A stretch of DNA of 56,478 bases, from assembly GCA_938041435.1 (NCBI GenBank), contig CALISR010000020.1, positions 1 through 56,478 on the forward strand, in the 5' to 3' direction. A model generated the notes under the pieces. The model was not told the DNA's origin and made no database searches. It saw only the letters and a list, made by a program, of their open reading frames with translations. A program made the position numbers and the translations under genes. The DNA comes from an uncultured Candidatus Saccharibacteria bacterium. Its GTDB lineage: Bacteria; Patescibacteriota; Saccharimonadia; Saccharimonadales; Saccharimonadaceae. Below, piece after piece: positions 34,279 to 42,496 of the stretch. Each line of letters starts with the position of its first letter. Positions within the stretch are counted from its first letter, which is position 1.

Positions 34279-36042
34279 GTGGCACTGATGACAAGTGATA
34301 TGCAAGAAAAACTCACCACACTCCTCGTCGACGAAGGGCTGATCACGCGCCAACGCCTTGATGATGCTACTAAGCTGGCGCGCGAGAGTGGCCGGCCACT
34401 GCTGACTGTGCTAACTGATGAGTCGGCGATCGATAACGAGTTGCTTACCCGGGCGATTGCCCATGTGTCTGGTGTGCCGTATGTTAATCTCACCAATACG
34501 ATTGTCGACCAAGATATCCTCACGCTTTTGCCATCGGACATTGCCGAGCGTTTTATGGCAGTACCACTAGCCGAGGTGCAGAACCGCTTGGCGGTAGCGA
34601 TGATTGATGCCAACAACGTCCAGGCGGTCGATTACCTTGCTAACCGCGTCCAGCGCCCACTCAAGGTCTTTATGGCGTCGGAGGCTGGGGTGCGTCATGT
34701 GCTCGAGCAGTACCGCACCGACCTCAGTAGCGTGAACGTGGCCGCTCAAGTGTCGCAGGCCGAGGCAGCCGCTGAAGCTCGGGGCGATATCAAGACAATC
34801 GTCCAAGACTCACCAATTAGCCGCGCCCTAAGTACTATCCTTGAATACGCCGTAAAGAGCCGTGCGAGCGATATCCACATTGAGCCGCTCGAGAAGTCGC
34901 TCAAGATTCGCTGCCGTGTCGATGGTGTGCTGCGCGAAGTTATGCAACTACCTAAGAGTATCGAGCCAGCACTAGTGAGTCGGATCAAGATCCTGTCTGA
35001 GTTGAAGATCGATGAACACCGTATCCCGCAGGATGGGCAGTTTGCCGTTAAGGTGGCAGATAAGGAAGTTGATCTCCGTATTGCCATTAGTCCAGTGGTG
35101 TGGGGTGAGCAGGTGGTGATCCGCTTGCTAGACAAGACTGGCACATCCTTCGAGCTCGAGCAGATGGGCTATGCTGGGCGCGCCCTCCGGCTCATTCGCC
35201 AGGGGATTCACCGCCCCAATGGGATGATCCTCACCAGTGGCCCAACTGGTAGTGGTAAGTCGACCAGCCTCTATGCACTGATCAAAGAAATCAAGGACGA
35301 TACCATCAATATCGTCACATTGGAAGACCCCGTGGAATACAAAATGGAGGGAGTCAACCAGATCCAGGTCAATAGTGACGTTGGTCTCACCTTTGCCAAT
35401 GGTCTGCGCAGTATTCTCCGCCAAGACCCCGATGTGGTGATGGTGGGGGAGATCCGCGACAACGAGACGGCCAACCTCGCCGTCCAGGCAGCATTGACGG
35501 GTCACCTTGTCTTTAGTACGCTCCACACCAACTCGGCAGCGGGGGTGTTGCCGCGCTTGCTCGATATGCATATCGAGCCATTCCTCATTGCTAGCACCGT
35601 TAATACTATCATTGGCCAGCGCCTGGTACGCCGGATTGGGCCGCAGCACGAGAATTATTGGTCTAACCCGCTCGAGACGGAGATGATCCTCAGTACTGTC
35701 GGGCATCTCTTGCCCAAGACCAAGGCCGAGGCAGCCAAAATTTCGGCCGACCTTGGCTATAGTGACTTGCCGCTAGCTGGCCAAAAATCCTACCGCTTAG
35801 TGCGGGGGCGCGACACGGCCAACACACCACGGGGCTACAGCGGCCGAGCCGGACTCTTTGAGGTGATGGAAGTGACAGAGGAGATCCAGCAGCTCATTAC
35901 CGCCCGAGCGTCGAGTACCGAGATCCAGAAGAAAGCCATCGAGCAAGGGATGATCACGATGCGCCAAGATGGCTACCTCAAGGCGCTGCAAGGGATTACC
36001 ACCCTGGAGGAAGTCAACCGTGTCACATCAGACATAGCATAA
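34279..36042 (+). CDS. pilB: Pilus extension ATPase PilB (GspE family)
   Basis: The 587-residue hexameric ATPase powers pilus extension. The N-terminal MshEN-like domain (LLVDEGLITRQRLDDATKLA) is followed by the catalytic half with Walker A GPTGSGKST at ~320, Asp box TLEDPVEY, Walker B RQDPDVVMVGEIRD and the His box ALTGHLVFSTLHTN. In most GspE/PilB proteins a four-cysteine zinc motif follows; here that region (GPQHENYWSNPLETEMIL...) has no cysteines. The start is GTG at 34279 with a weak Shine-Dalgarno; ATGs at 34288 and 34300 are alternatives. Confidence 0.95.
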   Translation: MALMTSDMQEKLTTLLVDEGLITRQRLDDATKLARESGRPLLTVLTDESAIDNELLTRAIAHVSGVPYVNLTNTIVDQDILTLLPSDIAERFMAVPLAEVQNRLAVAMIDANNVQAVDYLANRVQRPLKVFMASEAGVRHVLEQYRTDLSSVNVAAQVSQAEAAAEARGDIKTIVQDSPISRALSTILEYAVKSRASDIHIEPLEKSLKIRCRVDGVLREVMQLPKSIEPALVSRIKILSELKIDEHRIPQDGQFAVKVADKEVDLRIAISPVVWGEQVVIRLLDKTGTSFELEQMGYAGRALRLIRQGIHRPNGMILTSGPTGSGKSTSLYALIKEIKDDTINIVTLEDPVEYKMEGVNQIQVNSDVGLTFANGLRSILRQDPDVVMVGEIRDNETANLAVQAALTGHLVFSTLHTNSAAGVLPRLLDMHIEPFLIASTVNTIIGQRLVRRIGPQHENYWSNPLETEMILSTVGHLLPKTKAEAAKISADLGYSDLPLAGQKSYRLVRGRDTANTPRGYSGRAGLFEVMEVTEEIQQLITARASSTEIQKKAIEQGMITMRQDGYLKALQGITTLEEVNRVTSDIA

Positions 36043-36062
36043 GAAAGGAACCAACAACAACC

Positions 36063-37133
36063 ATGGAAAATAGAGAATTACGCATAGAAGTCCTGCTCGA
36101 GGATGTGGTGCGCCGCCGCGCCTCAGACTTGCACATTCAGGTGGGGCTACCCCCCATGCTGCGTATCGATGGTGCGCTGACCCCTGTGGCGGGCTTTGGC
36201 CCGCTAGACGAAGCGCAGGTGGAGCGGCTCGTCTTTGCTATTCTCGACCAAGACCAGCAGCAGGTGCTGATGAAGGACAAAGAGTTCGACTTTAGCTTTG
36301 CCTTTGGTAATCTTGGGCGCTTCCGGGTGAATGCCTTTCATGAGCGGGGCAACTTGGCGGCCGCGCTGCGTTTGATCCCGAATGAGATCAAATCTGTGAC
36401 CGAGCTCGGTATGCCGCCCGTCGTCATGACCTTCGCCGACTTCCCGCGTGGCCTGGTGCTGGTGACGGGGCCAACTGGTAGTGGTAAGTCGACCACCCTT
36501 GCTGCTTTGATCGATAAGATCAACACTGAGAAGTCACACCACATCATCACCATCGAAGACCCGATTGAGTTTACTCACAAGAGTAAGCGCTCGGTGGTCG
36601 TGCAGCGCGAAGTGCACTACGACACCTACTCCTTTAGCGCCGCGCTGCGCTCCAGTCTACGCCAAGACCCAGATGTTGTGCTGATTGGTGAGATGCGCGA
36701 TCTTGAGACGATTAGTGCTGCCATCACCATTGCTGAGACGGGCCACTTGGTGTTTGCCACCCTGCACACCAACAGTGCAGCCCAGAGTATCGATCGCATG
36801 ATCGACGTCTTCCCGCCGCATCAGCAGCCGCAGATTCGAGCTCAGCTGGCCAATATCTTGATGGCGATCTGTAGCCAGCGCCTCGTGCCAGCCATCGGTG
36901 GTGGGCGAGTGGTGGCCGCTGAGGTCTTGGTAGCCAACCCAGCGGTGCGCAACGTCATCCGCGAAGGCAAGAGCCACCAGCTCGATGCCATCATCCAGAC
37001 TGGGGCCGACCAAGGCATGCAGACGATGGATCGCACACTGGTGAGCCTGGTCCAGAGTGGCACCGTGACATATGATAGCGCCCGCGAGTTTGCGGTTGAC
37101 CTCACCGAATTTGAGCGCTTAATGAGAGGATAA
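36063..37133 (+). CDS. pilT: Pilus retraction ATPase PilT
   Basis: The 356-residue hexameric ATPase drives pilus retraction. The N-terminal PAS-like domain has RRASDLHIQVGLPPMLRIDG. Walker A GPTGSGKST lies at ~135-143, Asp box TIEDPIEF, Walker B LRQDPDVVLIGEMRD and His box TGHLVFATLHTNSA. The C-terminal AVRNVIREGKSHQL matches the 'AIRNLIRE' motif needed for retraction. AAAGGAA precedes the ATG. Presence of pilT next to pilB implies a dynamic pilus able to pull. Confidence 0.96.
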   Translation: MENRELRIEVLLEDVVRRRASDLHIQVGLPPMLRIDGALTPVAGFGPLDEAQVERLVFAILDQDQQQVLMKDKEFDFSFAFGNLGRFRVNAFHERGNLAAALRLIPNEIKSVTELGMPPVVMTFADFPRGLVLVTGPTGSGKSTTLAALIDKINTEKSHHIITIEDPIEFTHKSKRSVVVQREVHYDTYSFSAALRSSLRQDPDVVLIGEMRDLETISAAITIAETGHLVFATLHTNSAAQSIDRMIDVFPPHQQPQIRAQLANILMAICSQRLVPAIGGGRVVAAEVLVANPAVRNVIREGKSHQLDAIIQTGADQGMQTMDRTLVSLVQSGTVTYDSAREFAVDLTEFERLMRG

Positions 37134-37136
37134 TCA

Positions 37137-38345
37137 ATGCGAAAGTTCAACTACGAAGCACGCGACAAAGCGACCGACACCATCATCAAATCTATCGTCC
37201 AGGCCGAGTCTGAGATGGCAGCGGCACGCGTTTTGACTGAGCAAGGCTTCGTTCCGCTCGACATCAAAGAAGTCGATGAGAGCGGTGGGCTCTTTGGTAG
37301 CCTGACGCGCCGTGTGACCACCAAAGACAAGGTGGTCTTTACGCGCCAGCTCGCAACACTAATCGGTGCGGGGCTACCCCTGTCGCAGAGCCTTCGCACG
37401 GTGCTGGAGCAGACGGAGAATAAGAAGCTGCAAGAGATTATCCAAGAAATCATTGCCGATGTTGAGGGTGGCCGGCAGCTGTCGGACTCCTTTGGCAAAC
37501 ACCCCGAGATCTTCGACAAAATCTACCTGTCGCTCGTGACCGCTGGTGAGGCCTCTGGTACGCTCGACCAAGCGCTCAAGCGGGTTGCCTCCCAGCAAGA
37601 AAAGGACGCCGCCATGGTGAGCAAGATCCGCGGTGCTATGACGTACCCAGCCATCGTCCTGGCAGTGATCATGGGCGTGATGCTCTTTATGCTGCTCGTG
37701 GTGGTGCCACAGGTTGAGAAGCTATATAGTGATATGCACAAGACGCTGCCATTTCTCACTGCGGCGCTGATCGCCGTGGCGAAGTTTACTGCAAGCTTCT
37801 GGTGGGCGGAGCTGATCTTGCTGGTGGGTGCCATCTACTTCACCCGCCAATACGCCAAGACAGGCCCCGGCACGCGCACCTTCGATACGCTTAAGCTCAA
37901 CATGCCCTTCGTTGGCAGCATGTTTCGTAAGCTCTATATGGCGCGCTTTACCCGCACCGGCCAGACGCTGCTTGCCACTGGTGTGCCGATGCTCGACATG
38001 CTCGACATCACCGCAACAGGGGTCAATAATACGATTATCGAGGCTTCCATCCGCCGGACTGCCGAGAAGGTCAAGGGTGGGCGAGCGCTGTCTGTCTCAC
38101 TGAGCCGTGAGGATTACATCTTGCCAATGGTGCCTCAGATGATCAAGATTGGTGAGCAATCGGGCAAGATCGACGAAATGATGGGCAAGACCGCCCAGGT
38201 CTACGAAGACGAGCTAGACGAAGAAATCCGCAACATCTCCACCGCCATCGAGCCCGTCCTGATGGTCGTCCTCGCCATCGTGGCTGGCGGCATGGTGGCA
38301 GCCATCCTCTTCCCGATATATAGCTTGGTAGGGCAGCTGACGTAG
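37137..38345 (+). CDS. pilC: Pilus platform protein PilC (GspF family)
   Basis: The 402-residue inner-membrane platform protein has two GspF domains. FTRQLATLIGAGLPLSQSLR opens the first and FTRTGQTLLATGVPMLDMLD the second. Membrane helices are near 170-195 (IVLAVIMGVMLFMLLVVVP), 215-235 and at the C terminus (PVLMVVLAIVAGGMVAAILF). It turns with the PilB/PilT motors to insert or remove pilin. It follows pilT by 3 bp and is the last gene of the operon; a terminator follows at 38596. Confidence 0.95.
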   Translation: MRKFNYEARDKATDTIIKSIVQAESEMAAARVLTEQGFVPLDIKEVDESGGLFGSLTRRVTTKDKVVFTRQLATLIGAGLPLSQSLRTVLEQTENKKLQEIIQEIIADVEGGRQLSDSFGKHPEIFDKIYLSLVTAGEASGTLDQALKRVASQQEKDAAMVSKIRGAMTYPAIVLAVIMGVMLFMLLVVVPQVEKLYSDMHKTLPFLTAALIAVAKFTASFWWAELILLVGAIYFTRQYAKTGPGTRTFDTLKLNMPFVGSMFRKLYMARFTRTGQTLLATGVPMLDMLDITATGVNNTIIEASIRRTAEKVKGGRALSVSLSREDYILPMVPQMIKIGEQSGKIDEMMGKTAQVYEDELDEEIRNISTAIEPVLMVVLAIVAGGMVAAILFPIYSLVGQLT

Positions 38346-38378
38346 TGCTTGCAGCCAGAATATTGAAACTTTACTGAG

Positions 38379-38507
38379 GCCCAGAGCGGCATCACATCAA
38401 ACAAGAAAATATTCTAGAAGGCCAGCGATCAAGCAAGCGGGCGATCTCTGTATCTATTCTGGCCGGAACATTTTCGGTTTGGTGTGATGCTGCCCTAACT
38501 GTTGGGC
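38379..38507. repeat. 129-bp palindromic element downstream of pilC
   Basis: Nested stems: GGCCCA/TTGGGC at the ends, then GGCATCACATCAAAC (38388-38402) with GTTTGGTGTGATGC-TGCC (38477-38494), AGAAAAT (38404-38410) with ATTTTC (38470-38475), and GGCCAG (38420-38425) with CTGGCC (38459-38464). Positions 38403-38432 are identical to 43049-43078 in another intergenic region. It looks like a mobile palindromic or structured RNA element, distinct from the ~150-bp family. Confidence 0.65.
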
Positions 38508-38595
38508 TATGCGCGATTCTTGGGTCTTGTGACGATCCCATAAGAGAAAGTCTGATTCTCTATAGCCATTTATGATAGTATAAGAGTGCACCATA

Positions 38596-38631
38596 GTCGG
38601 GGTTGGATACGTGTCCATGCCTCGGCTTTTC
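38596..38631 (+). terminator. Intrinsic terminator downstream of pilC
   Basis: GTCGGGG (38596-38602) and TGGA pair with TCCA and CCTCGGC (38620-38626), including wobble pairs; TTTT follows. Confidence 0.6.
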
Positions 38632-38683
38632 ATTGCCTAGCACAGTTCACTTCAGCGTAACGAGCATGCTATACTATACCCAT

Positions 38684-38760
38684 GCCCTGGTAGCTCAACT
38701 GGATAGAGCGGCTCCGTCCTAAGGAGAAGGTTGTAGGTTCGACTCCTATCCGGGGTACCA
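38684..38760 (+). tRNA. tRNA-Arg(CCT)
   Basis: Cloverleaf: acceptor GCCCTGG with CCGGGGT, D-arm AGCTCAACTGGATAGAGC, anticodon loop GTCCTAA (anticodon CCT), T-arm TAGGTTCGACTCCTA, and encoded CCA end. A TATACT -10 box is at 38670-38675 with TTCACT 17 nt upstream of it. Confidence 0.95.
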
Positions 38761-38817
38761 AAATACCACAGTCTATAGTTGCATACATCACAAAAAAAAG
38801 AGTATGATACGAGTATC

Positions 38818-39354
38818 ATGAAGCCTCGTACCAATATAGCTCTCATTATCACGATTAGTAGCCTTGCTGTTATCACTGTGCTGGTTGGTGTAGTGATTTT
38901 TTGTTTTCTGATTTTTGGACACCAACTAAATGGGGCGGATTTCTTTGACGATCGGCTGAGTGATGAAGCCCTACCACTGGTATCAAAGCAGTATGCAGCG
39001 GTCTTCCCCGAGTCGCTTGGCCGGACACGCAAGGATGCTGTAGCTACAGGCCGTATAGCACACGTGGATGAGCTACTGCAGACACGGCCATTTGCCGATT
39101 GTGAGCAGCGGCGTTGCACCGATTGGCAGCGCAATACTAGCACAACATGGCCCGACGAGCCAGCCAACAGTCACATGCCGCACGGCATCCAGCGCGCCCT
39201 TGCAGAAATGAGGGGAAGCCAAGATGCACGCTGCGTGGTACGGTTTGCTCCCAATCATGAAATGGGTGGCACTGCAACAACACGATACAGCGAGCGTGAT
39301 ATCCTGTGTGTCAAGCCGAGCGGGGATTTTGTCTATACTCATGTGGAGCTATAG
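38818..39354 (+). CDS. Membrane-anchored hypothetical protein
   Basis: 178 residues from the ATG at 38818. One N-terminal membrane helix (IALIITISSLAVITVLVGVV) is followed by an outward-facing polar domain of about 140 residues with several cysteines (CEQRRC, ARCVVRF, ILCVKP) that could form disulfides. TATGAT at 38803-38808 ends 9 nt before the start codon, so it is probably leaderless and the longer in-frame start at 38779 is rejected. It lies directly after tRNA-Arg. I do not recognise the family. Confidence 0.7.
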   Translation: MKPRTNIALIITISSLAVITVLVGVVIFCFLIFGHQLNGADFFDDRLSDEALPLVSKQYAAVFPESLGRTRKDAVATGRIAHVDELLQTRPFADCEQRRCTDWQRNTSTTWPDEPANSHMPHGIQRALAEMRGSQDARCVVRFAPNHEMGGTATTRYSERDILCVKPSGDFVYTHVEL

Positions 39355-39356
39355 CT

Positions 39357-39527
39357 CGAGCTGGCGCAGATGAATATAAGAGACTCTGTGATCAGCCAGG
39401 AGTTGACGGTAGAGATGGTGTTGGATTGTCGCGAGAAATCGCCGAAAATACTGGCATTAGATTTGATGTCGCAGCCGCCGTTGTTGCTATTGCAAATTCG
39501 GCCAGGCACAACAGTAATAAAGAATAG
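39357..39527 (+). other. Possible gene remnant after the membrane-anchored hypothetical
   Basis: One frame reads ADEYKRLCDQPGVDGRDGVG and SREIAENTGIRFDVAAAVVA before a stop at 39525-39527. It looks protein-like but has no start or Shine-Dalgarno. Another frame has an ATG at 39370 giving a 58-codon ORF. Neither is convincing as an intact gene, so this may be the decayed end of a coding sequence. Confidence 0.25.
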
Positions 39528-39574
39528 CCTGATAGTTGTATAGTACGCCGCTAAGTGTGTTGACTTGCTATAGC

Positions 39575-39607
39575 AAAAACTCGCCAAGGTAACGGCGAGT
39601 TTTTTTG
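39575..39607 (+). terminator. Bidirectional intrinsic terminator
   Basis: AAAAACTCGCC, 8-nt loop, GGCGAGT followed by TTTTTTT; AAAAA on the other side gives a T-run for minus-strand transcription of the 39690-40088 gene. Confidence 0.85.
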
Positions 39608-39689
39608 TTTTGTTTGAGTATCTTGTGATGGTAAGCGCAGAGCTATGAAATGAAAAACGTGGGGTTTTATTACCTTCCAAACCCACCAA

Positions 39690-40088
39690 CTACCTCAGCT
39701 GCCCATCGTACCCAGTCAGACATATCTTTCCATCGGCTGCAGGCAGCGCCACGAACATAATGGCGGAGGAGAAGAGGGCGAATGAGACGACCCAAGCCAT
39801 AAAGTCGGCTGGCATGGCTCGTGTGCCGCCACTTGTCCAACAGAGGTAGCATAGCCAACCAAGCGCTCCCGCCGCAAGCATGCAGAGCGCTCGCACGATG
39901 CCATGGCCAAGGCGACGCTGCCAGTTAGGTGCTGCGATTGGCTCGGTGGGGTCGACGGCCACTGGCGTTGGTACCTTTGGCGGTGGTGGCGCAGCTGGTG
40001 GGTGGTGCGGCGGTGGCACTGGTGGCGCTCCGGCACCAGCAGCAGTGCGGCGCTTATGAATAAATCGCCCAGCCGTCACCATATACAA
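39690..40088 (-). CDS. Proline-rich two-helix membrane protein
   Basis: 132 residues. The N-terminal third is a Pro/Ala-rich stretch (APPVPPPHHPPAAPPPPKVP at ~21-40). Two membrane helices follow (GIVRALCMLAAGALGWLCYL and FMAWVVSFALFSSAIMFVAL) and a short tail. Such Pro-rich cytoplasmic or cell-wall-spanning arms are common in Actinobacteria and Saccharibacteria, but the family is not recognised. The start is ATG 40088 or the nearby ATG at 40082. It is divergent from the PH-domain gene across element copy B. Confidence 0.7.
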   Translation of the reverse strand: MYMVTAGRFIHKRRTAAGAGAPPVPPPHHPPAAPPPPKVPTPVAVDPTEPIAAPNWQRRLGHGIVRALCMLAAGALGWLCYLCWTSGGTRAMPADFMAWVVSFALFSSAIMFVALPAADGKICLTGYDGQLR

Positions 40089-40180
40089 ATGCTCCGCATA
40101 GTATGCATGACCTCATTATACGCAGGGGTTGTGGGGTGGTGTCAAGGGGGGTGAATCACTGAAGCTTTTGCTTCTTATGT

Positions 40181-40327
40181 GTTAGCTCACCCTCCCACAC
40201 TTCATCCGATGGAGTGTGAAAACTCGTTGTAATAACGAGTTTTCAGCCCAGCGCAAGAGGTCGACGTCTGGGAGACGTCGACCCTTATAGTGTTCCTGAA
40301 GAGGGAGTGTGGGGAGGGTGAGCGTAA
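40181..40327 (+). repeat. Structured dispersed element, copy B
   Basis: Outer stem GCTCACCCTCCCACAC (40185-40200) with GTGTGGGGAGGGTGAGC (40307-40323, one bulge). Hairpin AAAACTCGTT/AACGAGTTTT is at 40219-40243, and GGTCGACGTCT-GGG-AGACGTCGACC (perfect 11 bp) at 40259-40283. Linkers CAGCCCAGCGCAAGA and CCCTTATAGTGTTCC match the other copies. It lies between divergent genes. Confidence 0.85.
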
Positions 40328-40432
40328 GGAGTAGCAGCCGGCAGCGAGGTTTGGCACCAAGTGGTGTCAAGTTCGTGCTACAATGGACAGCAAGAAAAGC
40401 ATAACAATCATCACACAAAAAGGCAGGGAGTA

Positions 40433-40948
40433 ATGGCACAGACCAAGGCATTTAATGGGCAGCGCGAGGGTGAGGAGTTGCTGTTTGTCTTTCGGCGGCA
40501 TATTATTGCCATGCGCAAGGGGTTCTATATGCTGCTGCTGCCGCTGGCGGTGGGGGCGATTCCACCACTGATCTGGCAAGACACACTGGAGCTGTTCTTG
40601 CTGCCGGTGGTGGGGCTCGTCTTGGGGTCTATTGGCTTTTGCTATCATTTTTTGATGTGGCGCTACACCTACTACATCGTGACCGACCAGCGCATCCGCC
40701 AGGTGACGCAAAAAGGATTTTTTGGTACCGATGTGGTGGAGCTGAGCTTGGCAAAAATTCAAAATATCAGCTATAATATACCAGGATTCTCGGGTGAGGT
40801 GTTTCATTTTGGTACGATTGTGATCCAAACATTTGTGGGCGATCTCATCATCCGCAATGTCGATCATCCCGAGCAGATCTACAATCAGCTGCAAGATGCC
40901 GTCAGCGAGGCGGAGCGCGCAGCACAAGCAGCAGGAGTATCACCATGA
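40433..40948 (+). CDS. PH-domain (DUF304/bPH2) membrane protein
   Basis: 171 residues. Two membrane helices (MLLLPLAVGAIPPLIW and LFLLPVVGLVLGSIGF) are followed by a bacterial pleckstrin-like domain. It is recognised by YYIVTDQRIRQVTQKGFFGT and VELSLAKIQNISYNIPGFSG, the strand pattern of YdbT/YdbS-type proteins. The fold is known, but the function in envelope biology is unclear. A TACAAT -10 box is at 40379-40384. The next gene overlaps by 4 nt (ATGA), so the two are co-translated; an envelope-folding unit is possible. Confidence 0.85.
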   Translation: MAQTKAFNGQREGEELLFVFRRHIIAMRKGFYMLLLPLAVGAIPPLIWQDTLELFLLPVVGLVLGSIGFCYHFLMWRYTYYIVTDQRIRQVTQKGFFGTDVVELSLAKIQNISYNIPGFSGEVFHFGTIVIQTFVGDLIIRNVDHPEQIYNQLQDAVSEAERAAQAAGVSP

Positions 40949-42117
40949 AATTACCAAGCAAAAAACCCAAACGCAGCCGCTATGGCACTCAAGCCGCATC
41001 GGCCACCCCAGCCACTGGCCTGAAGGATCGCCTGGCAGCGCTCAAGCCGCAGCGAAAGGGCAAGAAAGCAGGTAAATCTGCCAAAACAGAGGCGGGCACA
41101 GCCAACCCCAACACTCCCAAGAAGTTCGAGCGCATCACCAACGAGACGGTGGCGGCACATCGCGAAGAGATATTGGCTGGTGGGCGCAAGTTTAAGCACC
41201 CCGTCCAGACGTCGCGCCGGCGGGTGATTATCAACACGATCATTGTGGCGCTGGTAGCGGCCTTGCTGCTGGCGGCAGTGGCGTGGCAGCAGCTCTACAT
41301 TGCCCAAAGCTCCAACAACCTCCTCTACCGCATGACGCAGATCTTTCCTGTGCCAGTGGCTAGTATTGATGGTGAGCTGGTGCGCTATAGCGACTACCTG
41401 GTGCAGTATCGGGGATCTAAGTATTATCTAGGCAAGTACGATGAGATCCGCATCGACAGTGATGATGGCCGTGAGCAGCTCAAGCACATCAAGCGTGAGT
41501 CGCTCAACCGGGCGCTGGTTGATACCTACGCTGCCAAGTTGGCACGCCAGCACAACATCACGGTGAGTGAGCAAGACATTGATACCGTTATCGAGCAGCA
41601 GCGCAACACCGCTAATGGCAAGATTAGCCAAGAAACGTATGATGCATCGTCGCGCATGATGTATAACTGGTCGCCATCGGATTATCGCCAGGCAGTGCGG
41701 CGCAGCATTGTGCGGGCTCGAGTAGCCTTTGCGGTTGATAAGACGGCCGATGAGCTGCAGCGCAAAGCCGCTGGGCTGGTGGCGAGCAGCAATGGTGAAT
41801 TTGCCAAAATCGCGACCCAGCTTGGTGGCAGTGGCCGGAGCAAGCCGCAGGTGGGGGATTCTGGCCTGATCAATCTTGCCAGTAGTTACAACGGCCTCGC
41901 GGTGAGTGAGATCGCCAAGCTCGAGCCCGGCAAACCCTCTGGTGCTATCAAGAGCACAACAGACAGTGGCTACTACTTCGTCAAAGTAAATGAGAAGAAC
42001 GATAGCAAAATCCGCTTCACCTATCTCTACATCCCCCTCACCGAGCTTACTAAGCAAGTCGCACAGCTAAAAAGCGACGGCAAAGTGCAAGAATACATCG
42101 ACGTGCCGCAGAAGTAG
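40945..42117 (+). CDS. PrsA/SurA-like extracytoplasmic foldase
   Basis: 390 residues. A long basic cytoplasmic N terminus (~90 residues, Lys/Arg/Pro-rich) leads to a membrane helix at 94-115 (VIINTIIVALVAALLLAAVA). Outside, a SurA_N-like helical domain (RESLNRALVDTYAAKLARQHNITV...) is followed by a parvulin-like region (FAKIATQLGGSG...GDSGLINLASSYNGLAVSEI...SDSGYYFVKVNE in outline). This is the layout of PrsA/SurA peptidyl-prolyl isomerases that fold secreted proteins. Whether isomerase activity remains is unclear. It overlaps the PH-domain gene by 4 nt, and element copy C follows at once. Confidence 0.82.
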   Translation: MKLPSKKPKRSRYGTQAASATPATGLKDRLAALKPQRKGKKAGKSAKTEAGTANPNTPKKFERITNETVAAHREEILAGGRKFKHPVQTSRRRVIINTIIVALVAALLLAAVAWQQLYIAQSSNNLLYRMTQIFPVPVASIDGELVRYSDYLVQYRGSKYYLGKYDEIRIDSDDGREQLKHIKRESLNRALVDTYAAKLARQHNITVSEQDIDTVIEQQRNTANGKISQETYDASSRMMYNWSPSDYRQAVRRSIVRARVAFAVDKTADELQRKAAGLVASSNGEFAKIATQLGGSGRSKPQVGDSGLINLASSYNGLAVSEIAKLEPGKPSGAIKSTTDSGYYFVKVNEKNDSKIRFTYLYIPLTELTKQVAQLKSDGKVQEYIDVPQK

Positions 42118-42119
42118 GG

Positions 42120-42254
42120 GATAGTTCCTCCGATAGAGTGTGAAAACTGGTCATTATGACCGGTTTTCAGCTCGATGTAAGAGGTCGACATTTGGGAAGT
42201 GTCGACCTTTTTTGTATTCGGGAGGAGGGGAGCGATAGGGTGTAAGCGTGAGAT
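42120..42254 (+). repeat. Structured dispersed element, copy C (truncated, acts as terminator)
   Basis: The left outer arm is missing because the preceding gene ends there. Hairpin AAAACTGGTCAT/ATGACCGGTTTT (42143-42167) and GGTCGACATTT-GGG-AAGTGTCGACC (42183-42207) are intact, each with a T-G wobble where other copies have Watson-Crick pairs. Uniquely, TTTTTTG follows the second hairpin, making it an intrinsic terminator for the foldase gene. Confidence 0.8.
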
Positions 42255-42423
42255 AAAGTGGGTGTATTCGACTAATATGTCGTGCCTATGGTTTTCAGCA
42301 GGAAATACGCGAGAATAAGCCATTTTTAGGACATTTTCTATAGCAATCACACCCAAAATACCGGCAACATAGCGCAGCTTTGCGCCTCTCCGCATAGGCT
42401 TATCATCTTGTGCGAACAAAACC

Positions 42424-42452
42424 TAGACAACGTTGCTATTCTACGCTATGAT
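42424..42452 (+). promoter_or_regulatory. Promoter of pilA
   Basis: TAGACA (42424-42429), 17-nt spacer, TATGAT (42447-42452). The 5' UTR is about 40 nt with a good Shine-Dalgarno. Confidence 0.65.
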
Positions 42453-42496
42453 AGCAGTAACGTAAGCATATTCGTACATTGGTACAAAGGAGAAGT

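Noticed and set aside
40181..40327. Structured elements as integron attC sites for the tyrosine recombinase
   Set aside because: The ends do not carry the RYYYAAC / GTTRRRY boxes in the right order, there is no cassette array, and the recombinase has the length and motifs of a chromosomal Xer protein without the integron-specific insertion.
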